The notes beneath the pieces are model-generated. The model made no database searches. It was not told the origin of the DNA and was given only the letters and a program-made list of their open reading frames with translations. The translations under genes were made by a program, and so were the position numbers. A DNA stretch of 64,000 bases, from contig NZ_JACHXM010000001.1 in the NCBI RefSeq assembly GCF_014192055.1, positions 320,931-384,930 of the forward strand, in the 5' to 3' direction. The stretch is from Halomonas organivorans. Its GTDB lineage: Bacteria > Pseudomonadota > Gammaproteobacteria > Pseudomonadales > Halomonadaceae. Below, piece after piece: positions 12,116 through 21,179 of this stretch. Every line of letters starts with the position of its first letter. Position 1 is the stretch's first letter.

Positions 12116-13324
12116 CTACGGCTCTACGACATCGAATTCCACCATCGGATTCACGTCGGCGTCGTAGTCGACGTCATCGCGCTCGAAGCCGAACAGCTTC
12201 AGGAACTCGTGCTTGTACCCAGCATAGTCGGTGATCTCGAACAGATTCTCGGTGGTCACCCGCGGCCACAGGTCCTTGCAGGCCTGCTGGACATCGTCGC
12301 GCAGCTCCCAGTCGTCGAGGCGCAGGCGGCCTGCCTCGTCGGTATCGGCGCTGCCCTGCCCTGCGCCGAGATAGAGCCGCTCGCCGAACAGGCGGTTGAG
12401 CTGGTCGATGGTGCCCTCATGCAGGCCCTGCTCCTTCATCACCTTGTAGACCATGGCGATGTAGAGCGGCATCACCGGAATCGCGGCGCTGGCCTGGGTC
12501 ACCACGGACTTGAGCACCGCCACGTTGGCGCCGCCACCTTTTGGCTCGAGGCGAGCATTGATCTCGCCGGCGGCACGATCGAGGTCTTCCTTGGCCTTGC
12601 CCAGGGCACCGTGCCAGTAGATCGGCCAGGTGATCTCGGTGCCGATATAGCTGAAGGCCACGGACTTGGCGCCCTCGGCCAGCACGCCGGCCTTGTCCAG
12701 GGCGTCGATCCACAGCTCCCAGTCCTCGCCGCCCATCACCGCGGTGGTGTCGTCGATCTCCTGCTGGGTGGCCGGTTCCACCTCGGCCTCGATGATGGCG
12801 TCCTTGTTGGTGTCGATGGCGGTGGCACGGTAGGTCTCGCCGATCGGCTTGAGGGCCGAGCGCTTCAGCTCGCCGCTGTCCGGCAGCTTGCGCACCGGCG
12901 AGGCCAGCGAGTAGACCACCAGGTCGACCTGCCCCATGTCTTGCTTGATCAGCTCGATGGCCTTGTCGCGCGCCTCATGGGAGAAGGCGTCACCGTTGAT
13001 GGACTTGCTGTACAGGCCCTCGGCCTTGGCGAACTTGTCGAAGGCGGCGGCGTTGTACCAGCCGGCAGTGCCCGGCTTCTTCTCGGTGCCCGGCTTCTCG
13101 AAGAACACGCCGAGGGTATCGGCGCCGTAGCCGAAGGCAGCGGTGATCCGCGCCGAGAGGCCGTAGCCGCTGGAGGCCCCGATCACCAGGACCTTCTTCG
13201 GCCCGGCACTGTTGTCCAGGCCCCGGGCGCGGGTCGCCTCGATCTGCTCGAGCACGTTCTTCTCGCAGCCGACGGGATGGGTGGTGGTGCAGATGAAACC
13301 GCGGACCTTGGGCTTGATGATCAC
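12116..13324 (-). CDS. fabV: Trans-2-enoyl-ACP reductase (NADH), FabV type
   Basis: 402-residue enoyl-ACP reductase performing the last step of the fatty-acid elongation cycle. FabV is the triclosan-tolerant alternative to FabI. Visible features: [20 protein letters not shown] at the N-terminus, the NADH-binding [16 protein letters not shown] at about 45-60, and the active-site Y-x8-K (Tyr236, Lys245) in [19 protein letters not shown]. Length matches the family (about 400). The start is GTG with AAGAGG eight bases upstream. It is flanked by a small membrane protein and a divergent hypothetical gene. No other fatty-acid gene is in the window, so I cannot say whether fabI is also present. Confidence 0.96.
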   Translation of the reverse strand: MIIKPKVRGFICTTTHPVGCEKNVLEQIEATRARGLDNSAGPKKVLVIGASSGYGLSARITAAFGYGADTLGVFFEKPGTEKKPGTAGWYNAAAFDKFAKAEGLYSKSINGDAFSHEARDKAIELIKQDMGQVDLVVYSLASPVRKLPDSGELKRSALKPIGETYRATAIDTNKDAIIEAEVEPATQQEIDDTTAVMGGEDWELWIDALDKAGVLAEGAKSVAFSYIGTEITWPIYWHGALGKAKEDLDRAAGEINARLEPKGGGANVAVLKSVVTQASAAIPVMPLYIAMVYKVMKEQGLHEGTIDQLNRLFGERLYLGAGQGSADTDEAGRLRLDDWELRDDVQQACKDLWPRVTTENLFEITDYAGYKHEFLKLFGFERDDVDYDADVNPMVEFDVVEP

Positions 13325-13488
13325 GTGAGACCTCTTGGCGTTCGCAGCGGGGCGCCATCAATCGCCGCCCCGATGAAATGGAATTCGTACGTGGCGACAT
13401 TCTAGCGGCCTCGCCGGGCGCTGTCCGCCCTTGAGCGACGTCGCCGGCTGGGGCAGGATGCGGGCATCATCATCCTGCAGGAGATCCC

Positions 13489-13881
13489 ATGGACGCACAG
13501 ACCCTCGTCGACACGCGCGGCGACCTCTGGCTGGCGCTGGCCCCGCTGTGGCTGGAGCGGGAACCGCGGGAGACCGACTATGCACGCATGGTCAAGGTGA
13601 TCGAGCGCCATGCGCTGAGCAAGCATGAGCTGGAATGGGTGTTCCGTCTGGAATTGGCCCCGGTGCTGTCCCGCCACCAGATGTCGGTGGCCGGCGAGTG
13701 GCGCCGCTTCGACGATCGCAAGCTGATGCGCCAGCTGGTGGCCCATAACCTGCGCCTGACCGGCTGGCGGCGCAAGACCTGGGCGCTGTTCTCGGGGTTG
13801 ACCACCATGATGGCACGCCAGCGCTGGAACGAACTGATGGAACGGCTGATGATCGCCCGCGGCGAGGACGTGCCCTCCTGA
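13489..13881 (+). CDS. Conserved hypothetical protein (130 aa)
   Basis: 130-residue soluble, helix-rich protein. It begins by describing a 'LWLALAPLWLEREP' segment and contains KVIERHALSKHELEWVFRLE, a pattern suggesting a small all-alpha domain; it may belong to the family now called DUF7079, which I cannot confirm here. It has a good start region (GGAGATCCC before the ATG) and codon use like its neighbours. It is divergent from fabV and convergent with the glutathione peroxidase gene. No function can be assigned. Confidence 0.7.
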   Translation: MDAQTLVDTRGDLWLALAPLWLEREPRETDYARMVKVIERHALSKHELEWVFRLELAPVLSRHQMSVAGEWRRFDDRKLMRQLVAHNLRLTGWRRKTWALFSGLTTMMARQRWNELMERLMIARGEDVPS

Positions 13882-13932
13882 TACCTCGCGCGCGGCCAAC
13901 GACATGGCATGGAAGCACCACGCTGGCGCGTT

Positions 13933-14418
13933 TCAGTTCTCGTCCAGCGCCCGCTCCAGGGCCTCGACCAGCGCCGTCTCGCCGTCTCGGGGCGAGAAGC
14001 GGCGAATCACCCGGCCGTCGCGGCCCACCAGGAACTTGGTGAAGTTCCACTTGATCATCCCCGTCCCCAGCACTCCGGGCGCCGCGCGCTTGAGCTCGAC
14101 GAACAGCGGATGGGTGTCGTGGCCGTTGACCTTGACCTTTTCCATCAGCGGGAAGGTCACGCCGTATTCCCGCTCGCCGAAGCGGCAGAACTCCTGGGCC
14201 GATTCCGGGGACTGACGGGCGAACTGGTTACAGGGAAAAGCCAACACGGTGAAGCCACGGTCGCGATAGCGCCGATAGAGTCGTTCGAGATCGCGCAGCT
14301 GGGGCGTGAAGCCGCACTTGCTGGCCACGTTGACGATCAACAGCACCTGCCCGCGCAGGGCGCGCAGGTTGAAGGGCTCGCCACGAGAAGTGTGGCAGTC
14401 ATGATCATGAATGCTCAT
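13933..14418 (-). CDS. Glutathione peroxidase-family thiol peroxidase
   Basis: 161-residue cysteine-type GPx (BtuE-like), reducing peroxides with glutathione or, in many bacterial members, thioredoxin. The catalytic set is intact: peroxidatic Cys35 (NVASKCGFTPQ), Gln65 in FPCNQF and Trp124-Asn125 in KWNFTKF. A second cysteine at 63 (in FPCNQF) and one at about 78 could act in resolution. Likely cytosolic, with no signal peptide. It is adjacent to and on the same strand as a Nudix hydrolase gene, about 80 bp apart. The N-terminal HDHDCHTSRGE extension is ordinary for the group. Confidence 0.93.
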   Translation of the reverse strand: MSIHDHDCHTSRGEPFNLRALRGQVLLIVNVASKCGFTPQLRDLERLYRRYRDRGFTVLAFPCNQFARQSPESAQEFCRFGEREYGVTFPLMEKVKVNGHDTHPLFVELKRAAPGVLGTGMIKWNFTKFLVGRDGRVIRRFSPRDGETALVEALERALDEN

Positions 14419-14500
14419 GGCGTGGGCTCACTGTCTATTCCGTCACGATGCCACGCCGCGCCGCGCTGTGCCAGTCCCGGCCCGGCACCCGCCGGCCGGC

Positions 14501-15049
14501 TCAAGGCGCCTCCCCGAGCCGGCCGGCCCGCCACAGCGCTTCCACCGCCTGTCGAGTGTCCGGGGTAACGCCATCGAGGGCCAGCGCCTCGGCGGGCGAA
14601 TGCCAGGAGGCTTCGGCGACCTCCTCGGCCTGCAGCCTCAGCGGGCCGTCGTAGTCGACAAGGTAGGCGCTGCCGAAGATGTGATGGCCGCCGGCAGCAT
14701 GCACGAACTCCAGCACATGATGCAGCGGAACGCCCACGATCCCCAGCTCTTCGGCCAGCTCACGCCGCGCGGCCAGATGCACCGCCTCACCGGCCCCGAC
14801 CACGCCGCCGGCGGCCAGGTCGAGGCCGCCCGGGAACACCTCCTTGGTCAGGGTGCGGCGCTGCACGCAGATGTCACCGGCGGCATTGCGTACCACGATG
14901 TAGGTGGCGCGATGCCAATAGCGGTAGCGGCGCATGGTGGCTCGGGGGGCACTGCCGCAAGGCCGATTGCGGGCATCCACCAGTTGAATGCTCTCGTCGG
15001 CGATGCGGGGAGCGGGCAGCGGCTCGGGGGCCAGGGCGTCGTCGGTCAT
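14501..15049 (-). CDS. Nudix hydrolase (YfcD-like)
   Basis: 182-residue Nudix hydrolase. The Nudix box is complete at residues 82-104 (G82, E88, R96-E97-L98, E100-E101, G103-I104), so metal-dependent pyrophosphohydrolase activity is expected. The upstream segment IQLVDARNRPCGSAPRATMRR and HRATYIVVRN resembles YfcD and IPP-isomerase-like Nudix proteins; the substrate is unknown. I chose the ATG at 15049 (GGAGAGCC upstream); the frame stays open to 15130, but that N-terminus looks like non-coding sequence. Divergent from kynA. Confidence 0.85.
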   Translation of the reverse strand: MTDDALAPEPLPAPRIADESIQLVDARNRPCGSAPRATMRRYRYWHRATYIVVRNAAGDICVQRRTLTKEVFPGGLDLAAGGVVGAGEAVHLAARRELAEELGIVGVPLHHVLEFVHAAGGHHIFGSAYLVDYDGPLRLQAEEVAEASWHSPAEALALDGVTPDTRQAVEALWRAGRLGEAP

Positions 15050-15166
15050 CACGGCTCTCCGGGGAAATGCTCTCAGCCTACCCAGTCGTGCCCAAGGGGT
15101 CACGCCCGATCGGCCCGCCGCAGCGTCCATGGCGGACCATCCCTATCCACGCTGTCGCCGAGTAGA

Positions 15167-15183
15167 GTCGAAACAGTTTCGAC
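15167..15183. promoter_or_regulatory. Operator-like palindrome upstream of kynA
   Basis: Inverted repeat gtcgaaac-a-gtttcgac (8-bp arms, one central base) ending 26 nt before the kynA start codon. The one-base centre suits a dimeric repressor site better than an RNA hairpin. A kynurenine or tryptophan-responsive regulator is an inference; no such regulator gene is adjacent. Confidence 0.5.
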
Positions 15184-15209
15184 ACCGTTCACTCACCCGG
15201 GAGCCCGCC

Positions 15210-16058
15210 ATGACCGATCCTCGCCCACCGCGCTCGAGCGTCGACCTCGATAACGAAGCCATCCACTGGGACCAGGACCTGAGCTATGGCCAGTACCTGG
15301 GTCTCGAGACGCTGCTCGACTGCCAGCACCCGCGCTCCGACCAGCACGATGAGATGCTTTTCATCGTGATTCACCAGGCTTCCGAGCTGTGGATGAAGCT
15401 GTGCCTGCACGAGGCCCACGGCGCCGCCGAGCATATTCATCGAGACCACCTGCGCCCGGCCTTCAAGATGCTGACGCGCGTCGCCCGCATCCAGGAGCAG
15501 TTGATCAAGGCCTGGGAGGTGCTGGTGACCATGACCCCGGCGGACTACTCGAGCTTTCGCGATGAACTGGGCCAGAGCTCGGGCTTCCAGTCCTACCAGT
15601 ATCGTGAACTGGAATTCCTGCTCGGCAACAAGAACGCGCGCATGATCGAGGCCCACCGCGCCCGCCCCGAACACTATGATCACCTGAAGGCGGTGCTTCA
15701 GGCGCCGAGCCTCTACGACATCGTGCTGCAGCGCCTCGCCGCGCGTGGCTTCGAGATCCCCACGAGCCACCTGGAGCGCGACTGGTCAGCGCCCTATGTC
15801 GCCTCGCCCGAGGTGGAAGCCGCCTGGGCGGCGATCTACCGCGACACCACGACCCACTGGGACCTCTACGAGCTGGCCGAAAAGCTGGTCGACCTGGAGT
15901 ACAACTTCCAGAAATGGCGCTTCAGCCACATGAAGACGGTGGAGCGCATCATCGGCTATCGCCGCGGCACCGGCGGCACGGCGGGGGTGAACTACCTGGT
16001 CAAGGCGCTGGACCTGCAATTCTTTCCTGAGCTGTGGTCGGTGCGCACCTCGCTGTAG
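15210..16058 (+). CDS. kynA: Tryptophan 2,3-dioxygenase
   Basis: Heme enzyme that opens the indole ring of L-tryptophan to N-formylkynurenine, the first step of the kynurenine pathway. 282 residues, typical of bacterial TDO. Diagnostic stretches: SYGQYLGLETLLDCQHP near residue 25, DEMLFIVIHQASELWMKL at about 47-64 (including the substrate-pocket His), ESSGFQSYQYRELEFLLGN-like SSGFQSYQYRELEFL at about 124-138, and LEYNFQKWRFSHMKTVERIIG, which carries the proximal heme His in RFSHMKTV. CGGGAGCCCGCC precedes the ATG; a longer open frame begins at 14988 but overlaps the divergent Nudix gene. kynB and kynU are not in the window. Confidence 0.96.
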   Translation: MTDPRPPRSSVDLDNEAIHWDQDLSYGQYLGLETLLDCQHPRSDQHDEMLFIVIHQASELWMKLCLHEAHGAAEHIHRDHLRPAFKMLTRVARIQEQLIKAWEVLVTMTPADYSSFRDELGQSSGFQSYQYRELEFLLGNKNARMIEAHRARPEHYDHLKAVLQAPSLYDIVLQRLAARGFEIPTSHLERDWSAPYVASPEVEAAWAAIYRDTTTHWDLYELAEKLVDLEYNFQKWRFSHMKTVERIIGYRRGTGGTAGVNYLVKALDLQFFPELWSVRTSL

Positions 16059-16132
16059 GTCGCGAAGAGCGGCTTTGACCACCTCGCCGGCAGGCACCAT
16101 GCTCAGGTGAGTCCGCCTGCCGGAGATCGATC

Positions 16133-17788
16133 ATGCAGGACCATGCTCCCCGCGACCGGCTAGCCACCCACACGGTGACCAACCAGCCGCCTTCCCCCAA
16201 GGACCGCGACGCACTGAGCGATGATCTGCCGCTACGCGAGGCGCTGGGCCGCGAGGCACCGGACTGGGTCGCCCGTCGCCTGGCACCGCTGGGCCGCGAG
16301 GTGGGCAGTCAGCGAGTCCAGGCGCTGGGCGAGGCGGCCAATCGCCACCCACCCGAGCTGCGCCTGTTCGACCGCTACGGCCGGCGCCTTGACGAGGTCG
16401 TCTACCACCCCGCCTATCACGAACTGATGCACCTGGCCCTGGACCACGGCTGGCAGGCCGTGGCCTGGCAGGAGGAGGGCCGCGGCGGCCATCAAGCGCA
16501 CGTGGCCGCCCTCTATCTGCTGACCCAGGCCGAGCCGGGCTTCTGCTGCCCGGTGACCATGACCCATGCCGCGATGCCGGCACTGCGGTCCTCGCCCGAG
16601 GCACTCGGCGCATGGTCGCCGGGGCTGCTGGCCTGGGACTACGACCCTCGCGCCCTGCCCGCCGAGCGCAAGAGCGCCTTGACCTTCGGCATGGCCATGA
16701 CCGAGAAGCAGGGCGGCAGCGACGTGCGCGCCAACACCACCCGCGCCGATCTCACCGCCGACGGCTGGCGGCTGACCGGCCACAAGTGGTTCTGCAGCGC
16801 CCCCATGTCCGACGCCTTCCTGACCCTGGCACAGACCGACGATGGCCTCGGCTGTTTCCTGGTGCCACGCTTCGCCCCAGACGGCTCGCGCAATCCCATC
16901 GAGCTGCAGCGCCTCAAGGACAAGTGCGGCAACCGTGCCAACGCCTCGGCGGAGATCGAGTACCGGGGCGCCTGGGCCCAACCGCTGGGCGAACCGGGCC
17001 ACGGCGTGACGACCATCCTGACGATGGTCCAGCAGACCCGGCTGGACGCCGCCACCGCTCCCGTGGCGATGATGCGCCAGGGGCTGGCCGAGGCATGGCG
17101 CTTCGTGCGGGAACGCCAGGCCTTTGGCCGGCGGCTGTCCGAACAGCCGCTGATGCGGATGCTGATCGCCGACCTGGCCCTGGAAGTCGAGGCCGGGGTG
17201 GCACTGGTCATGCGCACCGCTCGAGCCTTCGACGGTGCCGCCCGGGACGACGAGCACGAACGCGCCCTGGCCCGCCTGCTGCCGGCGCTGGCCAAGTACT
17301 GGCACAACAAGCGCGCGCCCGGCTTCCTGGCCGAGGCCATGGAATGCCTGGGCGGCATCGGCTACGTGGAGGAGACGCCCCTGGCACGGCTCTACCGCGA
17401 GGCGCCGGTCAACTCGATCTGGGAGGGCTCGGGCAACGTCATCTGCCTGGACGTGTTGCGGGTGCTCGGGCGACACCCTGAGGCACTGGCGGCGCTGCGC
17501 GCGGAGTTCGCCACGGTGCAGGGCGAATCCACCGAGCTCGACCGCGCTCTGGCCGAGCTGGAAGGCCTGCTGGGCGAGGCGCCGGAGGCGCTCGAACCCC
17601 GCGCGCGCTGGCTGACCCAGCGCCTTGCCCAGTGCCTGCAGGCCGCGCTACTGCTGCGCCACGCCCCGCAGTCGGTGGCCCAGACCTTCTGTCGCAGCCG
17701 GTTCGGAGACGCTGCGAGCCCCGCCTATGGGGTGCTGCCCATCGATACCCCTCTGGACGACCTGCTGGACCGGCTACTCCCGGCGTGA
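16133..17788 (+). CDS. aidB: AidB-like acyl-CoA dehydrogenase
   Basis: 551-residue FAD-containing acyl-CoA dehydrogenase of the AidB branch, which in E. coli belongs to the adaptive response to alkylating agents and binds DNA. Features: a long N-terminal domain with LRLFDRYGRRLDEVVYHPAYHELM (AidB hallmark), the flavin-binding FGMAMTEKQGGSDVRANTT at about 185-203, LTGHKWFCSAPMSDAFL, and RQAFGRRLSEQPLMRMLIADL. The C-terminal part has EETPLARLYREAPVNSIWEGSGNV. Monocistronic here; no ada or alkB gene is nearby. Enzymatic activity in this branch is usually weak, so a dealkylation role is only inferred from the family. Confidence 0.9.
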   Translation: MQDHAPRDRLATHTVTNQPPSPKDRDALSDDLPLREALGREAPDWVARRLAPLGREVGSQRVQALGEAANRHPPELRLFDRYGRRLDEVVYHPAYHELMHLALDHGWQAVAWQEEGRGGHQAHVAALYLLTQAEPGFCCPVTMTHAAMPALRSSPEALGAWSPGLLAWDYDPRALPAERKSALTFGMAMTEKQGGSDVRANTTRADLTADGWRLTGHKWFCSAPMSDAFLTLAQTDDGLGCFLVPRFAPDGSRNPIELQRLKDKCGNRANASAEIEYRGAWAQPLGEPGHGVTTILTMVQQTRLDAATAPVAMMRQGLAEAWRFVRERQAFGRRLSEQPLMRMLIADLALEVEAGVALVMRTARAFDGAARDDEHERALARLLPALAKYWHNKRAPGFLAEAMECLGGIGYVEETPLARLYREAPVNSIWEGSGNVICLDVLRVLGRHPEALAALRAEFATVQGESTELDRALAELEGLLGEAPEALEPRARWLTQRLAQCLQAALLLRHAPQSVAQTFCRSRFGDAASPAYGVLPIDTPLDDLLDRLLPA

Positions 17789-17800
17789 TCGAGAGGCCGC

Positions 17801-19000
17801 CTAGCCGGCCATTACCGCGCGTTCCAGCGGCGAAGCACGCCGGGCCAGAGCCGGAATCTCGCTGGCGGCCATGGGGCGTGCCAGGCCGAAGCCCTGCACA
17901 TGGGTACAACCGAAACGCTCCAGCAGCCCCAGACAGGCGAGATCCTCGACGCCCTCGGCCACCACCCGGATCCCCAGGCGTCGCCCGAGCAGCGCCACGG
18001 CCTCGACGATAGCGGCATCCTGGACGTCCTCATGCACACGGCTGACGAAGCTGCGATCGATCTTCAGCTCGCTGATCGGCAGCCGCTGCAGCCGTGAAAG
18101 TGACGAATATCCCACGCCGAAGTCATCCACGGAGACCTCGAGGCCCGAAAGGTGCAAGCGTGTCGCCACCTCGCTGCCGAGCAGCTCATCCTCCATGGAC
18201 GACGACTCGATGATTTCCAGCACCAGAGGCGTACCACCAGAGGCATGCCACCTTGCCCGCACCAGGTTTACCAGCTCTGGACACAGCAGATCGTCGGGCG
18301 TCACGTTGAGCGATAGCGACAGGTGTACCCCCGCACGGCGCCAGCCGGCGGCATCCGACATGGCCATCTGCAGCACGCGGCGCGTCAACTGCCGCCCCTG
18401 GACGGCGCTGAGCAACGGCAGGAACTCCCCCGGGGCCAGCAGCCCGGCCTCGGGATGACGCCAGCGCACCAGGGCTTCGACGCCGGAGAGGCGGCGCGTG
18501 GCCAGATCGAACTGGGGCTGATAGTGGAGGATCAGCTCATGACTGGCGAAAGCCCGTTCCAGATCCTGCTGCCGGAATCGGGGCCCCAGGCGCGCCGGCA
18601 CCTCTCGACAGGTCGGCTCCAGGCAGGCCAGCCGCTCGCGCAGCTCGGCGAGGCGCATCGGCTTGTCCAGCGACACCAGCATGTCCAGGCCGAGCGACTC
18701 GCCCAGGCGTTCGGCAATGCGTGCCACCTTGCGTTCGACGCCACTGAGCAGCAGTACCTTGCCGGAATAGCGACACTCGGCCAGATGTCGCAGCGCCACG
18801 ATGTGATCGTGGTCGCCGAAGGCCAGCCCGATGGCGACCAGACGGGGGCGGCGAACCATGACCTCGTCGACCAGATGATGCACATGGCGGGAATGGTGGG
18901 TCTCCACTCCCAGCACCTGGAGCTGAACCGCCAGCGTGGCAGCCGCATCGGCATCGTCTTCGAGCACCATTGCCAGCGTCGGGGCAGAAGACGCGTTCAT
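17801..19000 (-). CDS. EAL-domain protein with degenerate receiver domain
   Basis: 399-residue cytosolic protein. Residues 8-120 are a CheY-like receiver (LAMVLEDDADAAATL, KVLLLSG, LVSLDKP), but the phospho-acceptor position reads VAIGLAFGD: Gly58 replaces the usual Asp, so normal phosphorylation is not expected. Residues about 145-390 form a c-di-GMP phosphodiesterase domain with EAL at 175-177, NVTPDDLL, LEIIESSSMED, VDDFGVGYSSLSRL, ELKIDRSFV and VAEGVED, i.e. the metal- and base-providing residues look intact. Start choice is uncertain between ATGs at 19000 and 19009; neither has a strong ribosome site. It probably lowers c-di-GMP in response to a non-phosphorylation input. Confidence 0.88.
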   Translation of the reverse strand: MNASSAPTLAMVLEDDADAAATLAVQLQVLGVETHHSRHVHHLVDEVMVRRPRLVAIGLAFGDHDHIVALRHLAECRYSGKVLLLSGVERKVARIAERLGESLGLDMLVSLDKPMRLAELRERLACLEPTCREVPARLGPRFRQQDLERAFASHELILHYQPQFDLATRRLSGVEALVRWRHPEAGLLAPGEFLPLLSAVQGRQLTRRVLQMAMSDAAGWRRAGVHLSLSLNVTPDDLLCPELVNLVRARWHASGGTPLVLEIIESSSMEDELLGSEVATRLHLSGLEVSVDDFGVGYSSLSRLQRLPISELKIDRSFVSRVHEDVQDAAIVEAVALLGRRLGIRVVAEGVEDLACLGLLERFGCTHVQGFGLARPMAASEIPALARRASPLERAVMAG

Positions 19001-19081
19001 TGACGACATTTCCGGTGGAAGCAAACTCACAAGGGTATCAAGCGGGGCACGACAATCCACTGATCGCGATCAACGCCAGCC

Positions 19082-19699
19082 TCAGTGCAGGGGGCCCGCT
19101 ACCACCCGCAACGCCAGGGCCAGCAGCAGCACGCCGGTGGCGCGATTGATCCAGTGGGCCCGGGCCTGCAGCCACGGGAGCACTCGCGAATGCGAGAGAC
19201 TGACGGCCACCAGCACGTACCAGCCCCCGTCGATGATCATCGCCGTCAGCACGATGATCGCCCGAGCGGCCAGGCTCATGTCGGGCGTCACGAACTGGCT
19301 GAGCAACGCAACGAAGAACAGGATCAGCTTGGGGTTGCCGAGCGCAACCAGCATGCCATCGCGGGCTGCCTGACCACCGGTCGTGGTCATGGCATCGGCC
19401 TGCAGGGCACCGGCGCGGCCGGCTCGCAGGGCCTTGATGCCGAGCCAGGCCAGGTAGGCCGCCCCGCCCCAGGTGAGCCCCTGGAACAGCGCTGGATAAC
19501 GCTCGATCAGCGCGCCCAGCCCCCAGACGGTAAGCAACGCATAGAGCCCCACCCCCAGCGCATGGGACAGTGCCGCCATGATACCCGGCAGGCGACCTCC
19601 GCCCAGGGTATGACGCAGCACCAGCGCCAGGCTCGGTCCCGGCGACATGGCCCCCATGGCACAGACGGCTGCCAGGGACATCCACAGTGAAAACGGCAT
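19082..19699 (-). CDS. LysE/RhtB-family amino acid exporter
   Basis: 205-residue inner-membrane protein with about six hydrophobic segments, typical of LysE/RhtB exporters of amino acids and derivatives. The N-terminal AMSPGPSLALVLRHTLGGGRLPG motif and GNPKLILFFVALLSQFV are family signatures. The ATG at 19699 has AAGGAG six bases upstream; a GTG one codon earlier is too close to it. It precedes the EAL gene on the same strand by about 80 bp. Substrate (threonine, homoserine, lysine or other) cannot be decided from sequence. Confidence 0.88.
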   Translation of the reverse strand: MPFSLWMSLAAVCAMGAMSPGPSLALVLRHTLGGGRLPGIMAALSHALGVGLYALLTVWGLGALIERYPALFQGLTWGGAAYLAWLGIKALRAGRAGALQADAMTTTGGQAARDGMLVALGNPKLILFFVALLSQFVTPDMSLAARAIIVLTAMIIDGGWYVLVAVSLSHSRVLPWLQARAHWINRATGVLLLALALRVVAGPLH

Positions 19700-19730
19700 C
19701 ACGGTCTCCTTGGATCATCTAGGTCAGGGC

Positions 19731-20843
19731 TCAAGGGCGAACCCTATCGGCGTGCTCGCTCCGTGCGTCATCGCCGAGTGGCAAGGCGGCCAGTGCCCGG
19801 GCCACCTCGTCCATGTCGAGATCGGCGAGATGACTGCCGGTCTCGATCATCGCGCCATGTTCGGCCAGTGGCCGCCAGCGACGCTGGGGTCTGGCGAAGA
19901 GCCCCAGGGTCGGCCGGTTCCAGGCACTGGCCATGTGCAGCACCGCCGTATCGGGCGTCACCACCAGGGCGGCATGCTTCACGATGGCGACGCTATGCGG
20001 CAGGCTGACATCCAGCGCCAGGAGGTGCACCCAGGGCAAGTCCGTCGCCAGCCGTTGCGCCTTGCCCTCGCCATCGGGGCCGAAGACCATCACCACCGGC
20101 AGCCCATGCTCGTGATGAAGAAGTTCGCAGAGTCGGCGCCCCTGGTCGAGAGAAAGCTGGCGTGCCGGATGGCCGCCCTCCAGGTTCAACGCCACGTAGG
20201 GCCCCAAGGGCGCCACGCTCCGACGTACCCTCTGTTCATCCTCGGCGGCGATCGGGAACTCGTAGGCCCCGGGCACCTCGGCAATACCGGCCTCGCGCAT
20301 CAGCGCGGCCCAGCAGTGCGGGCGAGCGCCGCCTCGATCATGCAGCGACCTGGCAGCCTCGCCGAGCGGCGAGTAGCAGCGCAGGGGCGAGCCCCCCAGC
20401 CGCAGATTGCAGCGCGCCTGCAGGGTACCGACGAAACAGCACGCCGCGGAGCTGTAGCGGATGGTGCCCTCGATGCACAGGTCGATGCGACCGTGGCGGG
20501 CCTTCAGGTCGCGAGCCACGGCGCGGGTCGCCCCGATATCCCGGTGCTGGTCGATCGTCACCACCTCGACCCTCTCGTCGTCGATCCTCCGGAACACGAC
20601 TTCGTTGTAGGCCGAGGCCACGATCACGATGCGCGGTACGCCACGTGCCTGCAAGGCCCTGATGACGGGGAACACCGCCATGCCATCGCCAATTTTCTTG
20701 GGCACGTAGAGCACCGCAGCGTGGAGCGTCTCGGGAACGTCCACGCCCGACGAATAATCGTACCGGAACTGGTGATAGCGCCGAGACAGGGTACGAATCG
20801 GGTGGCGCAGAAGCTGCTGGGAAAATGTGGGGGGAACGGCCAT
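19731..20843 (-). CDS. Glycosyltransferase family 9 (heptosyltransferase-like)
   Basis: About 370 residues. GT-B fold enzyme of family 9, which adds heptose or other sugars to the lipopolysaccharide core at the inner face of the inner membrane. Signatures: VLYVPKKIGDGMAVFPVIRAL near the N-terminus, YVALNLEGGHPARQLS in the middle, and VVTPDTAVLHMASAWNRPTLGLF in the C-terminal nucleotide-sugar domain. The start is uncertain: I used the ATG at 20843, which has no clear ribosome site; the frame remains open to 20939. No other LPS gene is adjacent, so the acceptor is unknown. The gene may have arrived singly. Confidence 0.82.
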   Translation of the reverse strand: MAVPPTFSQQLLRHPIRTLSRRYHQFRYDYSSGVDVPETLHAAVLYVPKKIGDGMAVFPVIRALQARGVPRIVIVASAYNEVVFRRIDDERVEVVTIDQHRDIGATRAVARDLKARHGRIDLCIEGTIRYSSAACCFVGTLQARCNLRLGGSPLRCYSPLGEAARSLHDRGGARPHCWAALMREAGIAEVPGAYEFPIAAEDEQRVRRSVAPLGPYVALNLEGGHPARQLSLDQGRRLCELLHHEHGLPVVMVFGPDGEGKAQRLATDLPWVHLLALDVSLPHSVAIVKHAALVVTPDTAVLHMASAWNRPTLGLFARPQRRWRPLAEHGAMIETGSHLADLDMDEVARALAALPLGDDARSEHADRVRP

Positions 20844-21179
20844 AGATGACGTGGCAAACCAGGTATTCACGAGAGGGACATCGAGTGGCCTCGTGGTGCG
20901 TCTCTCAGCACTACCGACTTGCCAGGCAGGCCGGGGCAACGCTCATGGCGCTGGCACGACGGGGCCGGAAGCCTGGCAACGGTACGCCTGCCGGCCTGAC
21001 GAAGCCAGTGCGCACTCGGGCATGAGAAAAACTCACCATACGATATCGCGGTGTCTTGCAACAGGGCCACCCGCGAGACGCATCGCGCCGGTGGGGAGAC
21101 GTCCCTCATTGCATTGCCCATGATAGGGTCGCAATACGCCTCCACTCCCTGCTCCCGCTCACGAACCTGCAGGTAACGC
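20844..21179. other. Intergenic region between divergent glycosyltransferase and exoD genes
   Basis: 336 bp without a convincing gene. Frames crossing it belong to upstream extensions of the glycosyltransferase or are antisense to exoD. It should hold two divergent promoters; a TTGCAA with a TATGGT-like box on the minus strand near 21030-21060 is the best I see, and it is weak. No strong hairpin is visible. Confidence 0.4.
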
